A stretch of DNA of 64,000 bases from Chloroflexota bacterium. Its GTDB lineage: Bacteria; Chloroflexota; UBA11872. Each line of letters opens with the position of its first letter. Positions within the stretch are counted from its first letter, which is position 1. The notes below the pieces were generated by a model. That model ran no database searches. It was given only the letters and a program-made list of their open reading frames with translations, and was not told the DNA's origin. Where the stretch lies: positions 64,606 to 128,605 of the forward strand of contig JAPPLN010000069.1 of assembly GCA_028874175.1 (NCBI GenBank). Reading direction: 5' to 3'. A program made the translations under genes and the position numbers. Positions 1 to 8,293 of the stretch are shown one piece after another.

Positions 1-629
1 AAGCCCTCGAGCGTCCCGTGCCGTCCAGTCGCTTCCCAACGGCGTTCCCACTGGCCGCTGCGGATCGACCCCAGCATGACGGTGTTTACCCGCACCCCAG
101 CATCCGCGTATTCCTTGGACATGGCCTTGGTCAAGGCAATGCCGGCGGCGCGGGTAACCGAAGTGGGGACCGAAGCCTGGGACGGCTCGCGGCCGCCGGT
201 TGACGTGATGTTGACGATGGATCCTCCGGCCCGACGCAGATAGGGCAGCGCCGCCCGCGAGCAACGGATTGCACCGAACAGCTTGACGTCCAGATCGGCC
301 TGCCAGATCTCGTCACTGGCCCCGTCAAAGCGATGCGCCCCCGGCCCTCCCGCATTGTTTACGAGGACGTCCAGTCGTCCCAGGCTGCGTGCGGCCGTGG
401 CCACGAAGACCCGAGCGTCGTCGGCCTGGCTGAGGTCCGCTTGAATCGGAAGGACGCGCCGACCGCTCTCCTGCGCAATGTCGTGTGCGGCGTTCTCCAG
501 TACATGGCGGCGCCGCGCGGCGATGGCCACATCGCAGCCCTCGCGGGCGAGAGCTGCCGCTATGGCCCGGCCGACGCCCTCGCTGCCGCCGGTGATGGCG
601 GCGGCCAGACCCTCAAGCTGGAGATTCAC
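1..629 (-). CDS. SDR family oxidoreductase lacking the usual Tyr/Lys pair (C-terminus cut by window edge)
   Basis: The reading frame opens with GTG at 629 and runs off the left edge, giving about 209 codons of a short-chain dehydrogenase/reductase. The N-terminus carries the Rossmann glycine motif TGGSEGVG and an NNAGG motif follows at about residue 90. Where the family normally has YxxxK, this protein reads TSVTR (bases 150-164), so both the catalytic tyrosine and lysine appear to be missing. Divergent SDRs with Ser-Asn-x-x-Arg style active sites are known, so this may be such a subfamily and not a dead enzyme. It starts 12 bases after the upstream minus-strand gene and is probably cotranscribed with it. 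The substrate is unknown. Confidence 0.8.
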   Translation of the reverse strand, partial: MNLQLEGLAAAITGGSEGVGRAIAAALAREGCDVAIAARRRHVLENAAHDIAQESGRRVLPIQADLSQADDARVFVATAARSLGRLDVLVNNAGGPGAHRFDGASDEIWQADLDVKLFGAIRCSRAALPYLRRAGGSIVNITSTGGREPSQASVPTSVTRAAGIALTKAMSKEYADAGVRVNTVMLGSIRSGQWERRWEATGRHGTLEG

Positions 630-641
630 AGCGGATTGGGA

Positions 642-875
642 TCAGGTCGCGGCGCCTCCGGCTGCCGCGCGTTCACGCATCAGAAGCTCACGCCCCTTGC
701 GGATGATCTCCTCGCGCTGCCGTTGCTGCCAGCTCATCCCGGTCTTGGAGATGAACCACAGGCGCCGCGGGTAGCCCGGGATGCCGATCCAGACCACTTC
801 CTGCCACGGCGGCATGCGGGCGGGCGGCGCCACGCCGTCCCAGTGCACGGGGGTTTCGTTGATGGTGAAGGCCAC
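642..875 (-). CDS. small hypothetical protein, 77 aa
   Basis: This short ORF starts with ATG and sits between a small membrane-protein gene and the SDR, with gaps of 21 and 12 bases, as expected inside an operon. The product is soluble and rich in Trp, Pro and Arg, with a basic, helix-prone C-terminal half (residues about 48-70) ending in a short Ala/Gly tail. I do not recognise a family. The case for it being real is its operon position and sensible composition, and not any motif. Confidence 0.5.
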   Translation of the reverse strand: MAFTINETPVHWDGVAPPARMPPWQEVVWIGIPGYPRRLWFISKTGMSWQQRQREEIIRKGRELLMRERAAAGGAAT

Positions 876-896
876 AAGCTGCTCCCTGGACGTCGG

Positions 897-1235
897 CTAT
901 TCGCGAAGCGACCGCCGTACATTATCGATCAGGCTCCGATGCGCGTCTGGCGACCGCTCCCGCTCCGCCAGCTTTCGCCGCACAGAGCGTTCGCCGTAGT
1001 GCCGCATGGCCATATACACAGCCGAGGCGACCAGCACGATGATCCCAATCGCCCCAATCGTGTTCTGCAGCTCTTCCCGAAACCACCAGAACCCGGTGAG
1101 CACCCGTAGTCCGATCACGATCAGGTAGATCGTGGCCGTGACCGAGATCGCGTACGCCAGCCGCCGACGCATCCCGCTGTAAATCAGAAACGGGATCGTC
1201 GCAACCAGCATCCCCAACAGGAGCACGCGGAACAT
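897..1235 (-). CDS. small membrane protein, 112 aa
   Basis: The predicted protein has three hydrophobic segments, at about residues 2-20, 26-47 and 60-78, followed by a strongly charged, arginine-rich C-terminal tail of about 30 residues that should lie in the cytoplasm. It is the first gene of a three-gene minus-strand set that ends with the truncated SDR. No family was recognised. The alternation of hydrophobic segments and positive charges fits a real inner-membrane protein better than an antisense artefact. Confidence 0.6.
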   Translation of the reverse strand: MFRVLLLGMLVATIPFLIYSGMRRRLAYAISVTATIYLIVIGLRVLTGFWWFREELQNTIGAIGIIVLVASAVYMAMRHYGERSVRRKLAERERSPDAHRSLIDNVRRSLRE

Positions 1236-1621
1236 GGCAACAGGTCAGGCGCGCATCGCCTGATCGTAGCACCGGCCCTACCGGCCCCAAATGAGCGGGG
1301 CGATGTTTCACGTGAAACATTCGGCTGGCTGCGCCGCGCAGACGTGCTGGCGCCCCAACTGATTGAAGGCGCGTTGCCCGCCCATGCGCTAGGCTATGCG
1401 TATCCCGCATGACGCTGGCCTTGGCGGCGCATACCGTTCGCGCGGTGGGCTCCGTCGGGTCCGCCTTCTATTGAGAGCTGCAACGCCCACCACGCCGATG
1501 AACGACCATCGACGATTGACCGGCACCGCCGGGGTCGGGCGCGCCGCGCGTTTTCCTAACCCACTGCCTCCGGCGTCGCGCTAGTCGTTCCACCAGCCGC
1601 CTGATCGAGAGGATCCCTACC
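1236..1621. other. 386-bp divergent intergenic region upstream of gltB
   Basis: This gap separates the leftward operon from gltB. It contains the perfect parS palindrome at 1303-1320 and a purine-rich ribosome-binding sequence (gagagga, 1607-1613) eight bases before the gltB GTG. I saw no convincing -35/-10 pair for either direction, no tRNA and no hairpin with a T-run. Confidence 0.6.
1303..1320. promoter_or_regulatory. parS: parS centromere-like site, perfect palindrome
   Basis: The 16 bases 1304-1319 read TGTTTCACGTGAAACA, identical to the bacterial parS consensus bound by ParB/Spo0J. The flanking A and T extend the perfect palindrome to 18 bp. It lies in non-coding DNA between divergent genes. 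parS sites usually cluster in the origin-proximal part of the chromosome, but parA, parB, dnaA and gidA are not present in this window. Confidence 0.9.
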
Positions 1622-4600
1622 GTGGCCGCTATGTACGACCCGCGCTATGAGCACGATTCGTGCGGCGTGGGATTCGTGGCGGACATCCAGGGCCGACGCT
1701 CGCATCGGATCCTGGAGCGAGCGCTGGAAGCGGTCGCATCGCTGACTCACCGAGGAGCGATTGCCGCCGACGCCCGCACGGGCGACGGCGCGGGCGTCCT
1801 GACGCAACTCCCTCGCGAGCTTCTCGTCAGCGCCTACGCCGATGTTGGATGGTCAAGTGTCGACCCGGCGCGGATGGCCATCGGTGTTTTTTTCCTGGAC
1901 GGGCACGACCCGCGCGGCACGCATCGTGCCCAGGTGCTGGCCGAAGCGATTTGCGCCCGTCGCGGCTTCAGCGTGGCGGGCTGGCGCGATGTGCCGCTGG
2001 ACCGCGAGGTGTTGGGTGCGGCTGGCAGCAGCACGATGCCGGACATCAAGCATCTCCTGCTCGTCGACAACCAGGATCCAAACGAACTCCTGCCCGCCGA
2101 GCAGCGGCTTTTCCTGGGCCGTAAGGAACTGGAGGGCCGGCTGCGCGCCGAGTCCCTGGATGCCAACTACGTGGTCTCGCTCTCCTCGCGCACCATCGTC
2201 TACAAGGGCCTGATCGTCGGGACCGAAGTCGGCCACTTCTTCAAGGACCTCAGCGACCCCCGCTACCGCACGGCCGTGGCGGTGTTCCACCAGCGCTACA
2301 GCACCAACACCAGTCCGACCTGGCAATTGGCACAGCCGTTCCGGATGCTGGCGCACAACGGCGAGATCAACACGCTTGATGGCAACCGCAACTGGATGTT
2401 CGCCCGCGAAGGTGGGCTGGAGCATCCCCTCTTCGGCGCTGACACGGCCGTCCTTCGGCCCATGACGGACCGCGTCGGATCGGCCATGTCGGACTCGTGC
2501 AGCCTCGACCAGGTACTCGAATTGCTCACCCTGTCCGGACGCAACCTCGTCCACAGCGCCATGATGCTGGTGCCGGAAGCTTGGCGCGACGCGCGGGAAA
2601 TGCCGGCTGAACTGCAGGACTTCTACGCCTATCACGCTTGTCTCATGGAACCGTGGGACGGCCCCGCTGCCCTCGCCTTTACCGACGGGCGCTGGGTGTG
2701 CGGTTCGCTGGACCGTAACGGCTTGCGACCGGCCCGCTATGTCGTCACGGACGACGATATGGTGCTCATGGCGTCGGAAGTCGGCGTGATCGACATCGAC
2801 GACGCACACGTCGTGTCCAAGGGCCGTCTCGGTCCCGGTCGCATGATCGCGGTCGATCTGGAAACCGGCCGCCTGCTCACCGACTATGCCGCCAAGCGCG
2901 AATTCGTTGAGAACAAGCCCTACGGCGACTGGTTCCACGGTCAGCGCGTCACGATCGACCGATCGCTGCCGGTCGACCTCGATGGCAATGAGAAGGGGCT
3001 GGCCGGACCCGAGGTGCAGCGCTGGCAACGCGCGCTGGGATTCACCCGCGAGGACCTGACGCACATCCTCGAACCCATGGCGCTCCAGGCCATGGACCCG
3101 GTCTTTTCCATGGGCAACGATGCGCCCCTTGCCGTCATGTCGCGGTTCCAGCCGTCCGTCTTCAGCTACCTGAGGCAACGCTTCGCACAGGTCACCAATC
3201 CGCCCATCGATCCCCTGCGCGAGAAGCTGGTCATGTCTTTGATGACGCGTCTCGGCAAGCGCGGCACCTTCCTCGTTCCCACGCCCGAGGCCGCGAATCT
3301 GCTGCACCTGGAGTCGCCGTTGCTGAGCGACGACGACCTGCGGCGGATTGACAAGCTGGAGGACCCCGACTTCGCCACAGCATGGCTCGACGCCCTGTTC
3401 CCGGTCGCCGGGGGCCCGGCTGGGCTAGAACTGGCACTGGACGAGTTGGTCAGACAGGCGCTGGGCGCGATCGACGACGGTGCGCGCATCCTGATCGTCA
3501 GCGACCGCGGAATGGATCGGACCCGGGCGGCCATTCCAATTGCGCTCGCGGTGGGCGCGTTGCACTTCGCCCTGATTGAGTCCGGGCGTCGTCTGCGCGC
3601 CGGCATCGTGGTGCATACAGCGCAGGCCTGGGACGTGCACCACCTGTGCGCGCTCATCGGCTACGGCGCTGGCGCCGTAAATCCGTACCTCGCCCTCGCC
3701 ACCGTCAGTAGCCTTGAGCCAGTTTCGACGAACGGATCCGAGAGCCTCACCCAGACGTATCTGCGCATTGCCGAGGACGGGGTGCGCAAGGTGCTTTCCA
3801 AGATGGGCATCTCGACCCTCAGCAGCTACCAGGGCGCGCAGGTCTTCGAAGCCGTCGGCCTGGCCGATGAGGTGATCGACCGCTGTTTCCCAGGCACTCC
3901 ATCGCGGGTGGGAGGCATCGGTTTCGAGGAATTGGCGGCCGATGCCCTGGCACGGCACGCCGAGGCGTATGAGCCTGAGGCCCCGCCACAGCCGGCCGAC
4001 ATTGGCTGGGCGCGCTACCGGCGTAACGGCGAATTCCACGCCGCCAACCCGGGCTTCGTCAAGGCCATGCACCGCGCGATTCGAACGGGAGATCCCCAGG
4101 ATTTCGACGCCTACGACAGCGTGGTTAACGACCGCGATCCCTACGCAATCCGCGACCTGCTGCGCTTCGTTCCACAGGGCGATCCGATCCCCATAGACGA
4201 CGTCGAGCCGATCGAGACCATCGTGCGTCGCTTCACCACCACGGCCATGTCCGTTGGCGCCCTCAGTCCTGAAGCCCACAGCACGCTGAGCAAGGCGATG
4301 AACAGCTTGGGCGCGCGCAGTAACACGGGCGAGGGCGGAGAAGACCGCACCTGGTACACCCCGGACGAGAACGGTGCAGAACCCGACAGCCGGATCAAGC
4401 AGGTTGCCTCGGGCCGGTTCGGCGTTACCCCGCTCTACCTCTCCAAGGCTGATCAACTCGAAATCAAGATTGCCCAGGGCTCCAAGCCTGGCGAGGGCGG
4501 GCAGTTGCCGGCTCTCAAGGTGTCGCCCTACATCGCGAGCCTTCGCCACACTATTCCGGGCATTCCGCTCATTTCACCGCCGCCGCACCACGACATCTAC

Positions 4601-6205
4601 AGCATCGAAGACCTGGCGCAGTTGATCTACGACCTCAAGCACGCCAACCCCAACGCCGCGGTGGGCGTGAAGCTGGTGGCCGAGTCCGGCGTGGGGACAA
4701 TCGCGGCTGGTGTGGCCAAAGCCTACGCGGACTATGTGCTCATTAGCGGCCACGATGGCGGCACCGGCGCCTCGCCGATCAGTTCCATCAAGAATGCCGG
4801 TGTGCCGTGGGAGATCGGCCTGGTCGAGACCCAGCATGTCCTGGTGCGTAACGGCCTGCGCGACCGCATCCTGGTCAAGACCGACGGCGGACTAAAGACC
4901 GCCCGCGACGTCGTGATTGCGGGCCTCCTGGGCGCCGAGGAGTTCGGCTTCGGGACGGTGGCCGCCGTGGCGGTGGGCTGCATCATGGCCCGCCAGTGCC
5001 ACCTCAACACCTGCCCCGTGGGCGTGGCCACGCAGCGAGCCGACCTACGCGAACGCTTTGCCGGCGAGCCGGAACACGTGGTCCGTTTCTTCACGCATCT
5101 GGCTCAGGGCGTCCGCGAGATCATGGCCAGCCTCGGCGTGGCTCGTTTCGACGATCTGGTTGGCCAGGTCCAATACCTTGAACCGGACCCCGATCTCGAC
5201 GCTGGCCGGGCGGCTGCCCTCGACCTACACGACCTGTTGGTCCCGCCTGACGAAACCCGCGTGTCGCCGCTGCGCCGCCATCGCGAGCGCAACGACCGGC
5301 CGCACGACTTTCATCTCGACACGCAGATCATTGAGCACCTCGACACGTCGGCACTGCCCAACGTGTCCCTGCAGTTTGAACTGCCGATCTCCAACACCGA
5401 CCGTGCCGTTGGCGCCCAACTCAGCGGAACCATCGTTCGCGCCGGCTTCGAGGACGGTCTGCCCGACGAGAGCATTCGTCTCACGTTCCACGGCACCGCC
5501 GGTCAGAGCTTCGGCGCCTTCGTCACCCGCGGCCTGCGCCTGGACCTGATCGGCGAAGCCAACGATTACGTCGGCAAGGGGCTCGGCGGCGGTGTCATCA
5601 CCGTTCGTCCCCCTGACAGCGCCGCCTTCGCGCCCGAAGACAACGTGATCATGGGCAATACCGTCCTTTACGGCGCAACCTCGGGCCGGCTCTTCGTGGC
5701 TGGCCGGGCCGGGGAACGCTTTGGGGTCCGCAACAGCGGGGCGCAAACGGTCGTTGAGGGCGTTGGCGACCACTGCTGCGAATACATGACCGGTGGCACC
5801 GTGGTGGTCCTCGGCCCGACTGGCAAGAACTTTGCCGCCGGCATGTCGGCAGGGACGGCCTACATCTACGACCGCAGCGATGTGTTCTTAAGGCGGTTTA
5901 ACCCCGAACTGGTGAGCGTCGCGCGCGTCGCCACACCTGAGTCTGCCGAGGAACTGCGGGGTCTCATCGCGCAACACGTGGCGGCCACCGGCAGCGCCAT
6001 CGGCCGCCGAATACTCGACGCGTGGGAGACCGAAGTCGGCAATTTCTGGCAGGTCATCCCCAACCCGCCGGTCGTCGACACGGAAGCGCCGCCCAAGGCC
6101 GACGCCGCTCGCGCCCGACGGGCCGTTGCGGCCCGTCGCCGCGCGGCGCTCCGCCACGGCGGCCGACGCCGCACGCCCGCGAGGTCCCGAGACCCGTCCA
6201 GGTGA
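1622..6205 (+). CDS. gltB: glutamate synthase large subunit
   Basis: The 1527-residue product makes glutamate from 2-oxoglutarate and glutamine-derived ammonia. The N-terminal class II glutaminase domain begins at Cys14 (CGVGF), the likely nucleophile after a 13-residue propeptide is removed. A central domain is followed by the FMN-binding synthase barrel (about residues 850-1230), a [3Fe-4S] cysteine set at C1120, C1126 and C1131, and the C-terminal GXGXG beta-helix (about 1280-1450). Length is normal for the family. The GTG start is preferred over an ATG three codons later because a ribosome-binding purine tract lies eight bases upstream of it. The small subunit gltD is not adjacent. The stop overlaps the next gene's GTG by four bases, so translation is probably coupled. 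Confidence 0.97.
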   Translation: MAAMYDPRYEHDSCGVGFVADIQGRRSHRILERALEAVASLTHRGAIAADARTGDGAGVLTQLPRELLVSAYADVGWSSVDPARMAIGVFFLDGHDPRGTHRAQVLAEAICARRGFSVAGWRDVPLDREVLGAAGSSTMPDIKHLLLVDNQDPNELLPAEQRLFLGRKELEGRLRAESLDANYVVSLSSRTIVYKGLIVGTEVGHFFKDLSDPRYRTAVAVFHQRYSTNTSPTWQLAQPFRMLAHNGEINTLDGNRNWMFAREGGLEHPLFGADTAVLRPMTDRVGSAMSDSCSLDQVLELLTLSGRNLVHSAMMLVPEAWRDAREMPAELQDFYAYHACLMEPWDGPAALAFTDGRWVCGSLDRNGLRPARYVVTDDDMVLMASEVGVIDIDDAHVVSKGRLGPGRMIAVDLETGRLLTDYAAKREFVENKPYGDWFHGQRVTIDRSLPVDLDGNEKGLAGPEVQRWQRALGFTREDLTHILEPMALQAMDPVFSMGNDAPLAVMSRFQPSVFSYLRQRFAQVTNPPIDPLREKLVMSLMTRLGKRGTFLVPTPEAANLLHLESPLLSDDDLRRIDKLEDPDFATAWLDALFPVAGGPAGLELALDELVRQALGAIDDGARILIVSDRGMDRTRAAIPIALAVGALHFALIESGRRLRAGIVVHTAQAWDVHHLCALIGYGAGAVNPYLALATVSSLEPVSTNGSESLTQTYLRIAEDGVRKVLSKMGISTLSSYQGAQVFEAVGLADEVIDRCFPGTPSRVGGIGFEELAADALARHAEAYEPEAPPQPADIGWARYRRNGEFHAANPGFVKAMHRAIRTGDPQDFDAYDSVVNDRDPYAIRDLLRFVPQGDPIPIDDVEPIETIVRRFTTTAMSVGALSPEAHSTLSKAMNSLGARSNTGEGGEDRTWYTPDENGAEPDSRIKQVASGRFGVTPLYLSKADQLEIKIAQGSKPGEGGQLPALKVSPYIASLRHTIPGIPLISPPPHHDIYSIEDLAQLIYDLKHANPNAAVGVKLVAESGVGTIAAGVAKAYADYVLISGHDGGTGASPISSIKNAGVPWEIGLVETQHVLVRNGLRDRILVKTDGGLKTARDVVIAGLLGAEEFGFGTVAAVAVGCIMARQCHLNTCPVGVATQRADLRERFAGEPEHVVRFFTHLAQGVREIMASLGVARFDDLVGQVQYLEPDPDLDAGRAAALDLHDLLVPPDETRVSPLRRHRERNDRPHDFHLDTQIIEHLDTSALPNVSLQFELPISNTDRAVGAQLSGTIVRAGFEDGLPDESIRLTFHGTAGQSFGAFVTRGLRLDLIGEANDYVGKGLGGGVITVRPPDSAAFAPEDNVIMGNTVLYGATSGRLFVAGRAGERFGVRNSGAQTVVEGVGDHCCEYMTGGTVVVLGPTGKNFAAGMSAGTAYIYDRSDVFLRRFNPELVSVARVATPESAEELRGLIAQHVAATGSAIGRRILDAWETEVGNFWQVIPNPPVVDTEAPPKADAARARRAVAARRRAALRHGGRRRTPARSRDPSR

Positions 6206-6471
6206 GGGGCAGCCTACGCCTGGCCGCCCTCGGAGGTTCGATCTGCCTTATCGCGCTCGTCGCAATCGTGGGCGGCGTTGTGGGCGGACTAATCGGCCTG
6301 CAGAGCGGAGACTCGCTCGGACCCTTTGACCCGACGCTCAACGGCGGCATGCGTGGCGCCTACGCCGGATTGGCCGCGGGCGCGATGGTCGCGACGCCGA
6401 TTGCGCTGCTCTTTGTGAGATCCGTCCGGCGGTGGACGCGCGTCCCGGTGGGAAGCCGCCGCCGTGGCTGA
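6202..6471 (+). CDS. small membrane protein coupled to gltB, 89 aa
   Basis: The GTG start at 6202 overlaps the gltB stop in the sequence GTGA, and the 3' end overlaps the next gene by eight bases, so this is the middle of a tightly coupled three-gene unit. The product has two hydrophobic, glycine-rich segments at about residues 6-32 and 52-72 joined by a polar loop, and it ends in a cluster of arginines. No family was recognised. A longer in-frame ORF starting inside gltB exists, but the GTG here is the natural start. Confidence 0.6.
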   Translation: MRGSLRLAALGGSICLIALVAIVGGVVGGLIGLQSGDSLGPFDPTLNGGMRGAYAGLAAGAMVATPIALLFVRSVRRWTRVPVGSRRRG

Positions 6472-7069
6472 ACGTCCAATCAACAACCCCGGCCGCGTCC
6501 TCATCGCTGGCGAGAACCACGTCCTACGCCTGCGTTCAGACCCGGAGGGTCCGGACGCCGCCCTCGTCAATCACTTTCGGCTCAGGCTCAGCCCACACGG
6601 CCCGGGGCATGCCGTGTTCGTGCTGGCCGACTCCAACGCCGCCGATCCGCGCAACGCCTGCTACACCGACAACCCCGTCCTGGCCACCTGGCTGCTTGAC
6701 TGGTACCTGCGAGGTAGCCCGCTCTATCGTGATCTGGAGGCGTTAGTCGACTTGCCAATCGTCACGGCCGGAGGCTTTACCTTCGTAGATGAACTTCCGC
6801 GCCGCTGGACCGAGACCGTCAGGGCCGGCGACGTGACGGTTCGCGCGGTATGGAAGGACTTGGCGACGCCGTTTCACGTGGAACGCTTCGGGCAGCCGCG
6901 TCAGGAAAACGCGATGGACGTCTTCTCGGTCCTTCAGTCGGCGTCCCATGCGTCCCTATCCATCAACGGCCAGCAGATCCCTGGGGTGGTGTTCCCTCGT
7001 CAAGTCGGCGACCAGACCATCACCAGCGCTTTCCTCGCCTTCGCCGAGTCGTGGGTCGAATCTGTGTAG
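6464..7069 (+). CDS. conserved-looking hypothetical protein, 201 aa
   Basis: The GTG start lies inside the end of the upstream membrane-protein gene (8-base overlap). The product is soluble, without signal peptide or membrane segments, and looks like a mixed alpha/beta domain with several WxxD/WxxL stretches (for example TWLLDWYL at about residue 76). I cannot assign a family. Its position as third gene of the gltB unit is the only clue to its role. A parS-like sequence lies within its coding region at 6870-6885. Confidence 0.6.
   Translation: MAERPINNPGRVLIAGENHVLRLRSDPEGPDAALVNHFRLRLSPHGPGHAVFVLADSNAADPRNACYTDNPVLATWLLDWYLRGSPLYRDLEALVDLPIVTAGGFTFVDELPRRWTETVRAGDVTVRAVWKDLATPFHVERFGQPRQENAMDVFSVLQSASHASLSINGQQIPGVVFPRQVGDQTITSAFLAFAESWVESV
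6870..6885. promoter_or_regulatory. degenerate parS-like sequence inside a coding region
   Basis: The 16-mer CGTTTCACGTGGAACG matches the parS consensus at 13 of 16 positions, with mismatches at 1, 12 and 16. On the other strand its 14-bp core reads GTTCCACGTGAAAC, which fits the looser core GTTNCACGTGAAAC. It lies 5.6 kb from the perfect site. Chance occurrence around a CACGTG core is possible. Confidence 0.35.
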
Positions 7070-7115
7070 AGCCGGCCAAAGCGAACGTCCTGCTGAGTCG
7101 CCAGCAGGTACACAG

Positions 7116-8096
7116 TCAGCGCTTGGATTCGCCCGACCCAGAGTCATCCCAGACGGCAGCGATGCGGCCGTCGCTACGTCGGAGTTCCGCAGGGTCGGGA
7201 CTACTGTTGTTCCAAACATTGCGGTGCTGGAAGCGATGAACGCCTGCCGCCTGACCGGCTACGACTCGCAGAGATTCTCCCGGGCCTATGGTGGTCCCAA
7301 GTGGGAAACGGAAGCCCTGCTTGCCACGCAAGCTGACCAGCCACCATCCGCCGATCTGTAGCGGCGCCGGACCTGTGTTGGTTAGCGTCACAACTTCTCG
7401 GACCTTATCCACGCTAAGCGTGACGCTGGCGGAGTTCAGCGCCCAGATGCCTCGATCGGCCGCCCGCGCCTCAACGACGGCGCGGTGAATGGCGTCCTGC
7501 TGCGCCAGGTTCGGTGCGATCGGCAGTGACCGCGCCCAGCCCTGGCGGGCCAGATCGGCGGCAAGCAAGCGGTTTCCCCGGAAGGCGTGCCGTAGCAAGC
7601 GGCCGCCGGCGTCCTTCGACTCCGCGTCAGCGACGAGTCGCACGGGGCCGCCGCCGATGAGGGTGCGCAAGGCCTCGCGTGCCTGTTCGGCGAGTTCGCG
7701 CTGGCCAACGTCGTCGAACTCGGGCGCGTCGATCCCGAGGATTCGGACCGTGACTTCGCCCGACCGCGTCGCAATGGTGAACGTGTCGCCATCAATCACT
7801 GATGCCAGTCGACCTGGAGCGCCGTCCAGATCCACGTCGACCGCCGGTTTCGGGGATTGCGTTGGGCTAGGCGACAGGGTTGGCGTGGGCTCGGGAGTCA
7901 CAGCTACGGACACTGGTGGCCTGCGTACCGCAGGCTCTGGCGTCGGCATCGCGGAAGGCAGCGGCCGGGACGCGCGCGGGGCGCCGGTGATCATCGGGGG
8001 CGGACTACTTGCGACGGTCGCGGCACGTGCGGTCAGGCGCAGAACGACCGTTTCGTCGTACGCCCCGTTGCAGGCGGACAACACAGCGGTGGCCAC
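7116..8096 (-). CDS. thermonuclease-family protein with lamin-tail domain, probable lipoprotein
   Basis: A Pro/Thr/Ser-rich linker (about residues 28-85) leads into a staphylococcal-nuclease-type domain (about 90-215) with DGDTF, VRILGIDAPE and GGRLLRHAF, so the Arg, Asp/Glu and second Arg expected in the active site are present. The last 110 residues resemble a lamin-tail beta-sandwich. The first standard start, GTG at 8096, gives only half a signal peptide ending in LSAC. The in-frame codons upstream (8097-8138) encode RKLALVARGLLAGA, which would complete a lipoprotein signal, but they contain no ATG, GTG or TTG before the TGA at 8150. The true start may be a CTG (8130-8132). The product is likely a surface-anchored nuclease acting on DNA or RNA. 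Confidence 0.85.
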   Translation of the reverse strand: MATAVLSACNGAYDETVVLRLTARAATVASSPPPMITGAPRASRPLPSAMPTPEPAVRRPPVSVAVTPEPTPTLSPSPTQSPKPAVDVDLDGAPGRLASVIDGDTFTIATRSGEVTVRILGIDAPEFDDVGQRELAEQAREALRTLIGGGPVRLVADAESKDAGGRLLRHAFRGNRLLAADLARQGWARSLPIAPNLAQQDAIHRAVVEARAADRGIWALNSASVTLSVDKVREVVTLTNTGPAPLQIGGWWLVSLRGKQGFRFPLGTTIGPGESLRVVAGQAAGVHRFQHRNVWNNSSPDPAELRRSDGRIAAVWDDSGSGESKR

Positions 8097-8293
8097 CGCC
8101 CCGGCCAGAAGGCCCCGCGCTACTAGCGCCAGTTTCCGCGTGCCGCATCAAGTGGTGCCGGTGGACCACAAATACTGTACTGCGAAATTTCAGGTCCATC
8201 GGCTCGTTGCAAGCCGGTTCGCTGTCACGGACCGAATAGTTTGATATGGGAAGATGACGATTAGCGGCGCGTGCCACAACGGAGAGTCGGGTC

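Noticed and set aside
922-1410. 162-residue minus-strand frame covering the parS site
   Set aside because: It overlaps the small membrane-protein gene in another frame and its composition (His, Arg, Ala) is that of a shadow. The parS palindrome is therefore treated as intergenic.
1853-3307. 484-residue open frame antisense to gltB
   Set aside because: It mirrors the gltB codon pattern, has no recognisable domain and covers a fully assigned gene.
3425-4549. 374-residue open frame antisense to gltB
   Set aside because: It is another high-GC antisense frame with composition typical of a shadow and no motifs.
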